Of a DNA stretch of 64,000 nucleotides, positions 63,991 through 64,000 are shown one piece after another (the first letter of the stretch is position 1; each line of letters opens with the position of its first letter). This stretch comes from Incurvaria masculella (lineage: Eukaryota; Arthropoda; Insecta; Lepidoptera; Incurvariidae). The position numbers and the translations under genes are program-made. The notes under the pieces are model-generated. The model did not search any database, had not been told where the DNA came from, and saw nothing but the letters and a program-made list of their open reading frames with translations. The DNA is taken from assembly GCA_946894095.1 (NCBI GenBank), contig OX335645.2, forward strand, positions 10,129,001 through 10,193,000. The letters run 5' to 3'.

Positions 63991-64000
63991 TTCCCCTCAA

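Overview
The window is eukaryotic, almost certainly insect and most likely lepidopteran (moth or butterfly). The supporting evidence is a low-GC background broken by short very GC-rich islands; SINEs with Pol III promoter heads; Helitron-type 3' ends of the kind common in moths; CR1/Jockey-like LINEs with short simple-repeat tails; a mariner; a Ty3/gypsy element; and a short (CCTAA)n tract matching the insect telomere repeat. The species cannot be named from sequence alone, and the assignment is by repeat style, not by a marker gene.

No conserved host protein-coding gene is convincingly present. The complete or near-complete coding regions all belong to transposable elements: a mariner transposase (6059-7084), the gag and pol of a gypsy retrotransposon (30760-35432, minus strand), and a 5'-truncated LINE reverse transcriptase (60307-62195, minus strand, one frameshift). 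Two weak candidates for host exons are reported with low confidence (4392-4554 and 41679-41724). The second lies just downstream of a CpG-rich, CCAAT-containing island that could be a promoter. The most economical reading is a large intron or an intergenic region of a gene-poor locus.

Layout. 1-5.8 kb: two tRNA-headed SINEs and AT-rich DNA. 5.88-7.16 kb: mariner with an intact transposase. 7.2-29 kb: a patchwork of foldback/TIR elements (7.8, 9.4, 13.3-14.0, 15.0, 16.8, 21.0, 22.0, 26.6, 28.0 kb), SINE pieces, dispersed repeats and GC-rich islands (notably 15.5-16.2 and 17.6-17.9 kb). 29,537-35,978: a full-length gypsy element on the minus strand, flanked by an ATAT target duplication. Its two LTRs differ at one position in 520, and its 3' LTR is interrupted by a 686-bp LINE insertion with a 6-bp duplication. 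36.06-36.97 kb: a Helitron-like insertion containing a SINE fragment and a C-rich cassette. 37-46 kb: dispersed repeats, a (CCTAA)5 tract, a 55-bp-stem hairpin, a GC-rich promoter-like island at 41.2-41.6 kb and a decayed RT fragment. 46.3-46.6 kb: a GC-rich island with 29 uninterrupted GCC triplets. 46.7-47.4 kb: a decayed LINE. 47.4-59.7 kb: SINEs, several TIR elements and a 43-bp micro-element. 59.89-62.2 kb: the LINE. 62.5-64 kb: a 5S-headed SINE and two tandem arrays.

The most interesting pattern is one SINE body carried behind two unrelated Pol III promoter heads. Some copies start with a tRNA-like head (A and B boxes), others with a 5S-rRNA-like head. Also notable are a textbook -1 frameshift signal (GGGAAAC plus a downstream stem) between gag and pol, a long pure GCC repeat, long young-looking hairpins, and a 118-bp tandem array whose units each carry YY1/Pho-like AAGATGGC motifs.
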